Of a DNA stretch of 39,144 nucleotides, positions 1 through 7,257 are shown piece after piece. How positions within the stretch are numbered: position 1 is the first letter of the stretch; each line of letters opens with the position of its first letter. The translations under genes were made by a program, and so were the position numbers. Below the pieces are notes generated by a model. The model was not told the DNA's origin. It saw only the letters and a program-made list of their open reading frames with translations, and ran no database searches. Source of the DNA: Mariniphaga sp964398855 (GTDB taxonomy: Bacteria > Bacteroidota > Bacteroidia > Bacteroidales > Prolixibacteraceae); the NCBI GenBank assembly GCA_964398855.1, contig CAYNOQ010000018.1, positions 1 to 39,144 on the forward strand, read 5' to 3'.

Positions 1-88
1 GCTGATTAAATTATCTGTTCTTAGCATTTTTTTAATCTGTCAAAGTAGAATTAATTACTGTTTATTCAGAACAAAAAAAATTATAAAC

Positions 89-1165
89 ATGAAAAAAACA
101 TATTATTCTTTTTGTATTTTACTGATTGTAATATTTCTGTTTGCATGTAAAGATGAAGATGGAGGTACACCTCCGGGGCAGGTTGCGAATGTGGAAATTA
201 CTCCCGGGCATGGTGAGTTAATATTAAAATGGACAAATCCTTCAGACCAAAATTATTATTATGTGGATATTGAATTTGTGGACTCTCAAGGTAAGAATCG
301 CAGCAGAAAGGTTAGTCATTATGCTAATGCAGATACAATCATAGGTTTTGCCGATACCCAATCTTATACTTTTTCTTTAACTTCTTACAGCTATACAGGT
401 CAGGCATCGGCAGCAGTAACAGCATCAGCATCACCATTAGAACCTGCTTTTGCATCAGTAATAAATACTGTTGATGTAGTGCCTGATTTTGGAGGAGCCA
501 TCGTTACCTGGACAAATGAAACCGGAAAACCAACCACAGTTAAAGTAAGTTATCCTGATAATGACGGACAAAAAACAACTACTCTTTTCACCGCTAATGA
601 ATCGGGAAAAGGATATATTTCAGGATTAAACACAAATTTGAGAAGTTTTGACGTTGTAGTTTCTGATAAAGCTAACAATAGCTCAGTTGTTCGATCATTT
701 GAAGTTACACCGCTTGAAGAAGTGAAAATCAGCAAATCCAAATGGACGGTTGTAAGCTTCTCTTCAGAGGAAGCCAGCGGCGAAGGTCCATCCAACGGTC
801 GGGTAATTCATGCAATTGATGATGATATTTCAACATTCTGGCACTCACAGTGGTCGGGCGTATCACCGGGCTATCCTCACTGGTTTATCATTGACATGAA
901 CCAAACCGTTACAATCAGCCGCTTTCAGCTATACCGCCGTCAAGGGGATAGCAGAGGCTCTGATTTAATTAAATTTTATTGCAGCATGGACGGAACGACC
1001 TGGGTTGATTTGGGTGAGTTTCCTTTTGACAGAAATATTAATGATGCTCAAAACTATAGGATTGTTTCAAATCCGCAGGCGAGATTCTTTAAATTTGAAG
1101 CAATTGAAGGCCCCAACAATTTTACTCATATGGCTGAAATCAGTGTTTATGGTTCAGCCGAATGA
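89..1165 (+). CDS. Discoidin-domain (F5/8 type C) surface lipoprotein
   Basis: A 358-residue lipoprotein: a hydrophobic signal sequence ends at Cys20 (FLFAC). Residues about 25-120 and 121-210 look like two fibronectin-type folds of the DUF4959/DUF5126 kind found in PUL lipoproteins. Residues about 213-355 form an F5/8 type C (discoidin) domain, with the pattern STFWHSQW followed by PHWFIIDM. Such proteins are usually surface-exposed glycan-binding partners encoded after susC/susD genes, which would lie left of the window. The inference is carbohydrate binding at the outer membrane. The substrate cannot be read from the sequence. A strong hairpin directly downstream suggests it is the last gene of its transcript. 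The ATG at 89 is chosen because it gives the complete lipoprotein signal. Confidence 0.8.
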   Translation: MKKTYYSFCILLIVIFLFACKDEDGGTPPGQVANVEITPGHGELILKWTNPSDQNYYYVDIEFVDSQGKNRSRKVSHYANADTIIGFADTQSYTFSLTSYSYTGQASAAVTASASPLEPAFASVINTVDVVPDFGGAIVTWTNETGKPTTVKVSYPDNDGQKTTTLFTANESGKGYISGLNTNLRSFDVVVSDKANNSSVVRSFEVTPLEEVKISKSKWTVVSFSSEEASGEGPSNGRVIHAIDDDISTFWHSQWSGVSPGYPHWFIIDMNQTVTISRFQLYRRQGDSRGSDLIKFYCSMDGTTWVDLGEFPFDRNINDAQNYRIVSNPQARFFKFEAIEGPNNFTHMAEISVYGSAE

Positions 1166-1220
1166 TATTCAAAATAAGTAATTGGTTTCAAGTGAGTTAA
1201 GAATTAGTTTAGGTCATTAA

Positions 1221-1258
1221 AAAAGGATGGATAAAATAAATTTCTTATCCATCCTTTT
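1221..1258 (+). terminator. Perfect 14-bp stem terminator hairpin
   Basis: AAAAGGATGGATAA (1221-1234) pairs perfectly with 1245-1258 across a 10-nt loop. It lies 55 nt after the stop of the discoidin lipoprotein and before the next start, so it most likely ends the upstream PUL transcript. The T-run is only four bases, so efficiency is uncertain. Confidence 0.75.
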
Positions 1259-1319
1259 ACCTGAAAAACAATATATTAAAATTATTTTTCTTTCTTTTTT
1301 AAAGAAATAAAATAACACA

Positions 1320-2717
1320 ATGAAGACATTGCTAAGATTTTTCTTTTTAGGATTGTTAATTTCTTCAAATACCTGCCATTTCGGGAATAATACAGCCAAT
1401 GCTATTCAACCCTGGTCGGAAAATCACTGGTATTGGCAATATAAAGAAAAACCTGTGTTGTTATTAGGAGCCAGCAGTGATGATAATCTGTTTCAATGGC
1501 CATCAGAAATATTGATGCCACACCTCGACTCCATGAAAATAGCAGGCGCAAATTATGTGCGAAATACAATGAGTGATCGGCAGTACCTGGGATTTGAATT
1601 ATATCCTTATAAAAAGCTTGAAAACGAAAAATATGATCTATCTCAATGGAACAATGAATATTGGGAGCGATTTGCATTTTTTCTGAATGAGACAGCTAAA
1701 CGTGATATAATTGTACAGATAGAAGTATGGGACAGATTTGATTACTGGCAAAACAACTGGACTCCACACCCTTATAATCCAAGAAACAATATTAATTATA
1801 CCGAAAAAGAATCAGGACTTGAGTCTGATTATCCTGACCATCCCGGGCATAATAAACAGCCATTTTTCTTTACAACTCCTGCTCAGAGAAACAATGAGTT
1901 TTTACTAAAATATCAGCAACAATTTGTTGATCAAATGCTTTCATATACCCTAAAACATAACCATATTCTTTACTGTATGGATAACGAAACTTCAGGAGAT
2001 GAGAAATGGGGGGCATATTGGGCTCATTACATTCGTGAAAGGGCTCAAAAAGTAGATAAAATTGTTTACCTCACTGAAATGTGGGATAACTGGAATTTAA
2101 AATCAGAGCAGCACAAAAACACATTTGATCACCCGGGAATTTATGATTTTTGCGATATTTCGCAAAATAATCAGCAAAAAGGTCAGGTACACTGGGATAA
2201 TTTCCAATGGGTGAAAAGTTATATTGCCAAACAGCCCAGACCAATTAACACGGTAAAAACTTATGGAGCTGACAGTGGTCCATACGGTACTACTGACGAA
2301 GGAATTAACCGCTGGTGGCGACATATAATCGGAGGGGTGGCAGCAGCTCGTTTTCATCGTCCTATTACAGGACTTGGATTAAGTGAACCATCTATGAATT
2401 CTGTGAAAGGCATTCGTAAAATTGAAAAAATAATTCCGTTTTGGGAGCTTTCAGCCAATAATGGATTACTTTCCGAAAGAAACGAAAATGAAGTCTATCT
2501 GACAGCTAAACCGGGCGAAGCGTATGTTGTATTTTTCCCCGATGCTGGTGAAGTCAAGCTTAATTTGTTGGATTATCATTCAGATTTTAGCTTGAAATGG
2601 CTGGATGTGCGAAAAGGAGAATGGTATTCCGAAGAAAAATTCACTGGCGGTGTTTTGGTAAATTTAAAGACACCGGGAAGTAAACAGTGGGTGGGAATTT
2701 TAAAGAAAAACAATTAG
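1320..2717 (+). CDS. Secreted TIM-barrel glycoside hydrolase-like protein
   Basis: A 465-residue protein with an N-terminal hydrophobic signal (about residues 1-28). It opens with a motif common in secreted apiosidase/collagenase-associated glycosidase families of Bacteroidetes (WYWQYKEKPVLLLGAS, about residues 37-52). Asn-Glu at 222-223 (YCMDNETSG) fits the acid/base position of clan GH-A barrels, and Glu253 (LTEMWDN) or Glu135 (IEVWDRF) could be further active-site acids. The C-terminal ~75 residues read as a beta-sandwich often attached to such barrels. The CAZy family is not identified with certainty; a GH140/DUF4038-like or DUF6298-like assignment is plausible. It lies between two surface lipoproteins, consistent with polysaccharide breakdown. 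The fold is fairly sure, the activity is inferred. Confidence 0.65.
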   Translation: MKTLLRFFFLGLLISSNTCHFGNNTANAIQPWSENHWYWQYKEKPVLLLGASSDDNLFQWPSEILMPHLDSMKIAGANYVRNTMSDRQYLGFELYPYKKLENEKYDLSQWNNEYWERFAFFLNETAKRDIIVQIEVWDRFDYWQNNWTPHPYNPRNNINYTEKESGLESDYPDHPGHNKQPFFFTTPAQRNNEFLLKYQQQFVDQMLSYTLKHNHILYCMDNETSGDEKWGAYWAHYIRERAQKVDKIVYLTEMWDNWNLKSEQHKNTFDHPGIYDFCDISQNNQQKGQVHWDNFQWVKSYIAKQPRPINTVKTYGADSGPYGTTDEGINRWWRHIIGGVAAARFHRPITGLGLSEPSMNSVKGIRKIEKIIPFWELSANNGLLSERNENEVYLTAKPGEAYVVFFPDAGEVKLNLLDYHSDFSLKWLDVRKGEWYSEEKFTGGVLVNLKTPGSKQWVGILKKNN

Positions 2718-2790
2718 ACGATTTTTCTGTATTTCCTATAAATCAGAGAAATGAATTAATTTCAGCAGACAGTATTCATAAATCGTTTTT

Positions 2791-2798
2791 TAGTTTTG
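2791..2798 (+). promoter_or_regulatory. Putative Bacteroidetes -7 box (TAGTTTTG)
   Basis: Exact match to TAnnTTTG, 103 nt upstream of the CotH-family start, inside the 184-nt gap after the glycosidase gene. No convincing -33 TTTG at the usual distance, so it is tentative. Confidence 0.35.
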
Positions 2799-2901
2799 TT
2801 AATATTAATACCTAAATTTCTGGAGCAAATTAATACATGCATCCAAAAACATTTTATCATTTTTAATGTGAAATTATTTTGTAAAATTTATTATTTTTAA
2901 A

Positions 2902-4425
2902 ATGAAGCAAACACAACGTTTTATCTTTTATATGCTGCTTGCAGTCTTATTGAATATCTCATGTAAAAAGCAATCGCCTGTTGAAGAAATTAAGAAATCT
3001 GAAAAAGAACTGCTCTCTTTTTACTTAGACAAAAACAATAACCAAAATTATTTATCGCAAACTATTATTGGGCTGATCGACGGGAACGAGATAAAAATTA
3101 CCTTGTCCGCCGATGTTGATGCTTCTGCTTTGGTAGCAACTTTTACACATTCGGGGGAAAAGGTTTTTATTGGTTCAATACAACAAGAAACAGGCGTTAC
3201 TGTAAATGATTTCACCAAAACAGTTATATATACAGTTGTGGCTGAGGATGGCAGTAAAAAGGATTATACTCTGAACATCAACCGGCTTCCTTCTCAGCTG
3301 GTTAAAATTCCACATATATACATTGATACCGAAGGGAGAGTGGATATTGTTGAAAAGAAAACTTATGTTCAGGCTGAAATATATATTGACGGGGGAATTA
3401 ATTTTGAAGATCTGCCGCGTGTCCCTGCATCAATACGTGGCAGAGGAAATTCAACATGGGGAATGCCCAAAAAACCATATCGGATAAAATTGGACTCAAA
3501 GGCATCGGTACTGGGTTTGCCGGCAGAAAAAAACTGGGTGCTGTTAGCAAACTATATTGACCACAGCCTGATGTGCAATGCATTTGCCATGAAGACCGGG
3601 CAACTTTTAGATATGCCGTTCACCCACCACATGATTCCTGTTGATGTGACACTTAATGGTAAGCTTCTGGGTAATTATATGTTAACGGAGCATAAGGAAG
3701 TTACTGAAAACCGGATAAATATTGGTAAGGATGGCTGGTTAATTGAGCTTGATACCTATTATGATCAGCCACCCTGGCAATTTATTTCAAAAGTATTTTC
3801 TCTTCCTGTAATGATTCAGTTTCCCGAACTGGATAAAATGGACGAATCGGAAGCTTTAATCAAACTAAACACGATTAAAGAAGATTTTGAAAATCTGGAA
3901 GCACTTGTGGCAGATGATTCATTCCCGGAGAACAACTACCTTGATTTTTTCGATTCAGAGGCTTTTGTGAAATACATGATTGTTTATTATCTCACAGCCA
4001 ATGAAGAAATAAATCACCCCAAAAGTACATACATTTACAAAATGAAAAATGAAAAATACTGCATGGGACCTATCTGGGATTTTGATTGGGCGTTTGGATA
4101 CGAGGGCACAGGGACTCATTTTGTTAATCCCGAAAGACCTTTGTTTTGGAATAAAAATTCAAAAGGAACACTCTTTTTTAACCGGTTTATGCAGGACCCT
4201 GAAATCAAAAATTTATTCAGAGAGGAATGGAATAAATTCAAAAGTGAAAAACTTCAGGATTTGACAGAATATATCGAATGGTATGCTGAACAAATTGAGG
4301 AGTCCCATTCCGTAAATTACGCAATCTGGAAACAAGGAAAAGATGATGTTTACTATTACCTGAACAGAATGTTGCCATGGATTGAAGCCAGAGTAAGTTA
4401 TATCGATCTCCTATTCAACAACTAA
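2902..4425 (+). CDS. CotH kinase-fold lipoprotein with N-terminal DUF5018-like domain
   Basis: A 507-residue lipoprotein (lipobox ending at Cys21, LLNISC). Residues about 34-127 resemble the DUF5018/cadherin-like beta domain, ending with VVAEDGSKKDYTLNI. The rest is a CotH domain: RGRGNSTWG at 179-187, KKPYRIKLD just after, TEHKE with Lys265, and WDFDWAFG at 392-399, which carries the metal-binding DxD-like acids. Spore coat CotH is an atypical protein kinase; the bacteroidete homologues are exported and their substrates are largely unknown. The key motifs look intact, so it may be catalytically active at the cell surface. It follows the glycosidase on the same strand and may be part of the same glycan-related locus. 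Confidence 0.85.
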   Translation: MKQTQRFIFYMLLAVLLNISCKKQSPVEEIKKSEKELLSFYLDKNNNQNYLSQTIIGLIDGNEIKITLSADVDASALVATFTHSGEKVFIGSIQQETGVTVNDFTKTVIYTVVAEDGSKKDYTLNINRLPSQLVKIPHIYIDTEGRVDIVEKKTYVQAEIYIDGGINFEDLPRVPASIRGRGNSTWGMPKKPYRIKLDSKASVLGLPAEKNWVLLANYIDHSLMCNAFAMKTGQLLDMPFTHHMIPVDVTLNGKLLGNYMLTEHKEVTENRINIGKDGWLIELDTYYDQPPWQFISKVFSLPVMIQFPELDKMDESEALIKLNTIKEDFENLEALVADDSFPENNYLDFFDSEAFVKYMIVYYLTANEEINHPKSTYIYKMKNEKYCMGPIWDFDWAFGYEGTGTHFVNPERPLFWNKNSKGTLFFNRFMQDPEIKNLFREEWNKFKSEKLQDLTEYIEWYAEQIEESHSVNYAIWKQGKDDVYYYLNRMLPWIEARVSYIDLLFNN

Positions 4426-4613
4426 AAAGTTCAGAAAATAGAGTTTGTCCGAAAAATTAATTTCAATCTTGAAATTGATAGGCATTTAATCCGGATTCTG
4501 CATTATGTTGTTTCTTTCGCTTGCATTTTTATTAAAATCGAAGCAGAACCAAGTTCATAAAATTGTAAATTGCCGGTTTTACACGAATCTATATAAACAA
4601 TAGAAAAACTGCA

Positions 4614-4975
4614 ATGAAAAAACTGTTTGCTTTCATTTTAATTTTTGGATTATCAGCGGGCATCAGCTCACAAAACAATCTGTTTTTTGCTTCCAAACCA
4701 TCTTTAAGTCCCGACGGGAACATTGCCTTTTTTAGTTATGAAGGCGATATCTGGAAAGTGCAAGCCGGCGGCGGCACTGCCGAAAGAATGACTGCATTAG
4801 CCGGGTAAGCCATCAATCCGAGGGTTTCCCCCAGATGGGAAGTGACTGGCATTCAGCTCCAATCAATATGGTAATTACGATATTTTTGTCATGTCCGTTG
4901 CCGGCGGAGAAATCAGACAACTGACTTTCCATGGCAGTCCTTTTGTTGCTGCGGACGACTACGCACCTATTTAAC
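4614..4975 (+). pseudogene. Tricorn-protease-like (S41 family) N-terminal remnant
   Basis: An intact start and signal peptide lead into a TolB-like beta-propeller start (LSPDGNIAFFSYEGDIWKV) typical of bacteroidete tricorn homologues of about 1,000 residues. The frame is then broken three times. An in-frame TAA lies at 4806-4808, followed in the same frame by INPRVSP. An extra A lies at about 4833, after which the expected SPDGKW frame resumes. A TGG-to-TGA change lies at 4843-4845. In the shifted frame the homology continues as NQYGNYDIFVM and GGEIRQLTFHGSP until about 4950. The remaining ~900 residues are missing; a different gene fragment begins at about 4965. Several independent lesions make a sequencing error unlikely. 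It is certainly non-functional as a protease. Confidence 0.85.
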
Positions 4976-6342
4976 AGATTCCGAATTACAATCCTCATTG
5001 ACTAAATTATATCGGGCATCTCGTTTATCATTGGAAGAAAATGGGGCAAATACCTTGTATCTTGCATTAGGTTTTTTAAAATGGTATGAAACCCCCAATA
5101 GTGAGTTAGCGCGATATGCCCCTCTTTTACTTTTACCAATTGAAATAATCCGAAAATCTGCACAAAAAGGCTATATCATTCGAAGCAGAGAAGAAGAAAC
5201 TATAATGAACATCACACTCTTGGAAAAGCTTAAACAAGATTTTGGCATAAACATTAGTGGTTTGACTGAACTCCCCCGTGATGACAGTGGTGTTGATGTA
5301 GTTAAAATATTTAATATCATTCGTCGAGGCATAATGTCGCAACCAAGATGGGATGTAGAAGAACATGCATTTCTTGGAACATTCTCGTTTAGTAAATTTA
5401 TTATGTGGAATGACATCCATAATAATGCTGATAAATTGACAGAGAATAAGGTTGTTAAAAGCTTGATTTCCGGCAAATTAGAATGGCAAACGGATGGTGT
5501 TCCAATAGAAACGGATTTAGATAATAAATACCTTCCTTCGGAAATAGCATTGCCAATCAGTGCTGATTCAACACAACTTGATGCAATTTGTGCAGCTACC
5601 CGAGATAAAAGTTTTATTCTTCATGGACCTCCCGGAACTGGAAAATCACAAACTATAACCAATATTATTGCAAATGCTTTGTATCAGGGCAAGAAAGTTC
5701 TCTTTGTTGCAGAAAAAATGGCGGCATTAACTGTTGTTCAAAAACGTTTAGCTGATATTTGGCTTGACCCATTTTGTCTTGAACTTCATTCTAACAAATC
5801 TAAAAAATCAAATATATTAGAACAACTTAGAAAAACAACTGAAATTATCCGTAAATCGTCTCCGCTTGAATTTAAAACGGAGGCTGAACGACTTCATAAT
5901 CAAAGAATAGAGTTAAATGAATATGTTAATGCATTACACCAAAAACATCATTTTGGTTTTTCGTTATATGATTCATTTACTTTTTATGCAGAACTTAGTA
6001 GTGCATCGGATAAAATTCCGTTTGAAGACAAGTTAATTACTGAATTAAGTAAAAAAAAAATTGTCGAATTATCAGATAAAGTTGAAGAATTACAAAATGC
6101 AGGTACGTTATGCGGACATCCGTTTAATCATCCCCTATTACAAATTCAAACAACAACATATAACCAACAAAACAGGACAATAGCTCAGGAGCTAATTTCA
6201 AAATATATTGAGTTATTAAAAGAAAATTTTCGGATATGCACGTTTAGGAGGGAATGTTGAGCAAGCTATGAAAATGGGGATTGATTTTGCATTACAAAAA
6301 GGACTTGTTATTAGCAAGGATGAACGAATAGTTTTACGATAA
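4965..6342 (+). pseudogene. Fragment of giant DUF4011/DUF3320 superfamily 1 helicase
   Basis: The coding signal begins at 4965 without a start codon (TYLTDSELQSSLTKLYRAS, with an in-frame TTG at 4998). It matches the inner part of the large DUF4011-domain helicases, normally 1,500-2,000 residues. A Walker A motif is present (HGPPGTGKSQTITNI, about 5623-5670), followed by the typical VLFVAEKMAAL segment. At about 6229 the frame changes. A +1-frame stretch of 37 codons, starting FGYARLGGNV and ending at TAA 6340-6342, resembles the extreme C-terminus (DUF3320) of the same family. The ~400-residue N-terminus and roughly 1,000 residues of the middle, including helicase motifs II-VI, are therefore gone. 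These proteins often occur in genomic or defence islands. The base composition appears more AT-rich than the core genes on either side. Confidence 0.8.
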
Positions 6343-6371
6343 TAAGAGTATGATTATCAACCCACACAGCT

Positions 6372-6428
6372 AAGCTCTATTGCAATTCGCACAAACCAAT
6401 GCTCATTCCAAAAATTGCAATAGAGCTT
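6372..6428. repeat. 16-bp perfect inverted repeat with 25-nt loop
   Basis: AAGCTCTATTGCAATT at 6372-6387 is the exact reverse complement of 6413-6428. There is no T-run after the stem, so it does not look like an intrinsic terminator. It could be a recombination site, a small MITE, or a relic hairpin of the element that carried the helicase fragment. Confidence 0.7.
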
Positions 6429-6578
6429 GTCTGTCTGTCTGCCAGCGCTTTTTGCCGACCCTAAAAACTAATTTTTTCGAGAACCACAGTGCTTCAATTG
6501 AGCGGATTTATGATTATAAAAGACTGATAATTAACTGATAATGAATGAAGCCCAGCATACAATGCATATTCCTGTGAT

Positions 6579-6612
6579 TTCGGACACTCAGTCCTGCTGA
6601 AAACGGACACTT
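6579..6612. mobile_element. Possible IS21-family terminal end relic
   Basis: Two direct CGGACACT repeats start at 6581 and 6604, 23 nt apart, in the context TTTCGGACACTCAGTCCTG. IS21-family elements carry several short direct repeats at their ends with this general look. There is no istA or istB gene in the window and no second end was found, so this would be a solitary remnant. Confidence 0.3.
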
Positions 6613-6684
6613 TTTTTATCACTTATTTTCGCACTCATAAAACATATTCACGAATTAAAACTTCAAATTAAGTGAAAAACAGAA

Positions 6685-6722
6685 AATAAAAAAACCGCTG
6701 CAATCTAAATCACAACGGTTTT
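6685..6722 (-). terminator. Terminator of tRNA-Arg transcript
   Basis: On the minus strand AAAACCGTTG (6722-6713) pairs with CAGCGGTTTT (6700-6691) through 10 bp with one G-U, followed by TTT and an AT tract. It lies 14 nt past the 3' end of the tRNA. Confidence 0.85.
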
Positions 6723-6735
6723 AGTTTTAAAATAG

Positions 6736-6809
6736 TGAACCTGAAGGGACTCGAACCCCTAACCTCCTGATCCGTAGTCAGGTGCTCTATCCAATTAAGC
6801 TACAGGTCC
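6736..6809 (-). tRNA. tRNA-Arg (anticodon ACG)
   Basis: A 74-nt cloverleaf on the minus strand. The acceptor GGACCTG (from 6809) pairs with CAGGTTC, with discriminator A at 6736. The anticodon stem CCTGA/TCAGG encloses loop CTACGGA with anticodon ACG, which is deaminated to ICG for CGN codons. The T arm is AGGGG-TTCGAAC-CCCTT. CCA is not encoded. A canonical promoter lies about 115 nt upstream and a terminator follows 14 nt downstream, so it appears to be a single-gene transcript. An unusual partial copy of its own 5' half lies between the promoter and the gene. Confidence 0.97.
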
Positions 6810-6839
6810 AAAATATTTATTATTAAAAAACTACCTTAA

Positions 6840-6896
6840 GGTGCTCCCTGCCTGCCGGCAGGCAGGTATCCAATTAAGCTTTATTACAAAATATTT
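6840..6896 (-). pseudogene. Partial tRNA-Arg copy split by a 20-bp palindrome
   Basis: Plus-strand GGTGCTC (6840-6846) and TATCCAATTAAGCT (6867-6880) reproduce the D-arm half of the neighbouring tRNA-Arg (6781-6801), interrupted exactly by the palindrome at 6847-6866. The shared flank CAAAATATTT occurs at 6809-6818 and again at 6887-6896. Allowing for the 20-nt insert, all matches keep the same 78-79 nt offset, so this is a tandem duplication. The acceptor half is altered and the 3' half is missing, so it cannot make a tRNA. Confidence 0.8.
6847..6866. repeat. 20-bp perfect palindrome inserted in tRNA copy
   Basis: CCTGCCTGCCGGCAGGCAGG equals its own reverse complement. It is inserted without loss of bases into the tRNA half-copy. 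A relative differing at two positions lies at 22080-22099. Confidence 0.85.
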
Positions 6897-6925
6897 CAAT
6901 GAATTTGCTTGCGAATTCTGCGGTG

Positions 6926-6933
6926 CAAATATA
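6926..6933 (-). promoter_or_regulatory. tRNA-Arg promoter -7 box (TATATTTG)
   Basis: On the minus strand TATATTTGCACC matches TAnnTTTG and is nearly the same as the box before tRNA-Met at 36558 (ACTATATTTGCACC). An A-rich stretch and TTTG (GTTTGTGAAAAATAG) precede it. Transcription would start near 6919, giving a leader of about 110 nt that includes the tRNA half-copy. Confidence 0.7.
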
Positions 6934-6960
6934 CTATTTTTCACAAACACCATGAGCGTT

Positions 6961-7257
6961 TCACCCGTACTTTTCCATTTTATCGTCAATTGTTACATCT
7001 TTGTGAAAATCAACCTGGATTTTCAGGTTGGTCAACATGCGGTCCGTTCCGGCTTTGTAGCAAGCTTCGTGAATTTTTTCAATTAGTCCGGGAAGCTCTT
7101 CAAAACGACATTCCACAACGGTTTCAAACGGACAAACCCGATACTCAAATCCTGAATTTGCTATGGTTTCAATGGCTTTGTCAACCAGTTCGTATTTGAT
7201 TTTACTGTCAGCTTCAGGCAAAACCTGAATTGCCACATTAATTTTATTCTTCTTCAT
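6961..7257 (-). CDS. MTH1187/YkoF-type thiamine-binding family protein
   Basis: A 98-residue protein of the small ferredoxin-like DUF77/MTH1187 family, recognised from the start INVAIQVLPEA, then YELVDKAIETIANSG and VDFHKDVTIDDKM near the end. Members bind thiamine or related compounds and form tetramers; the cellular role is poorly defined. The start is placed at ATG 7257 (MKKNKIN), since longer in-frame starts would run deep into the upstream gene. Two in-frame ATGs 3 and 9 nt earlier are also possible. The gene overlaps the stop of the upstream acidic-protein gene by 14 nt, which indicates translational coupling in one operon. Confidence 0.8.
   Translation of the reverse strand: MKKNKINVAIQVLPEADSKIKYELVDKAIETIANSGFEYRVCPFETVVECRFEELPGLIEKIHEACYKAGTDRMLTNLKIQVDFHKDVTIDDKMEKYG

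Larger units (their letters stand above)
6343..6684. other. Gene-free decayed region before tRNA-Arg
   Basis: No credible reading frame is visible. It contains the 16-bp inverted repeat, a CTGTCTGTCTGCC tract at about 6429-6442 that resembles the palindromic repeats elsewhere, and a pair of CGGACACT repeats suggestive of an insertion-sequence end. The stretch is probably the residue of past insertions and deletions beside the tRNA gene. Confidence 0.6.

Noticed and set aside
6841..7199. Plus-strand ORFs of 81 and 96 codons
   Set aside because: They lie over the tRNA half-copy and antisense to the thiamine-binding protein, and their translations show no family pattern.
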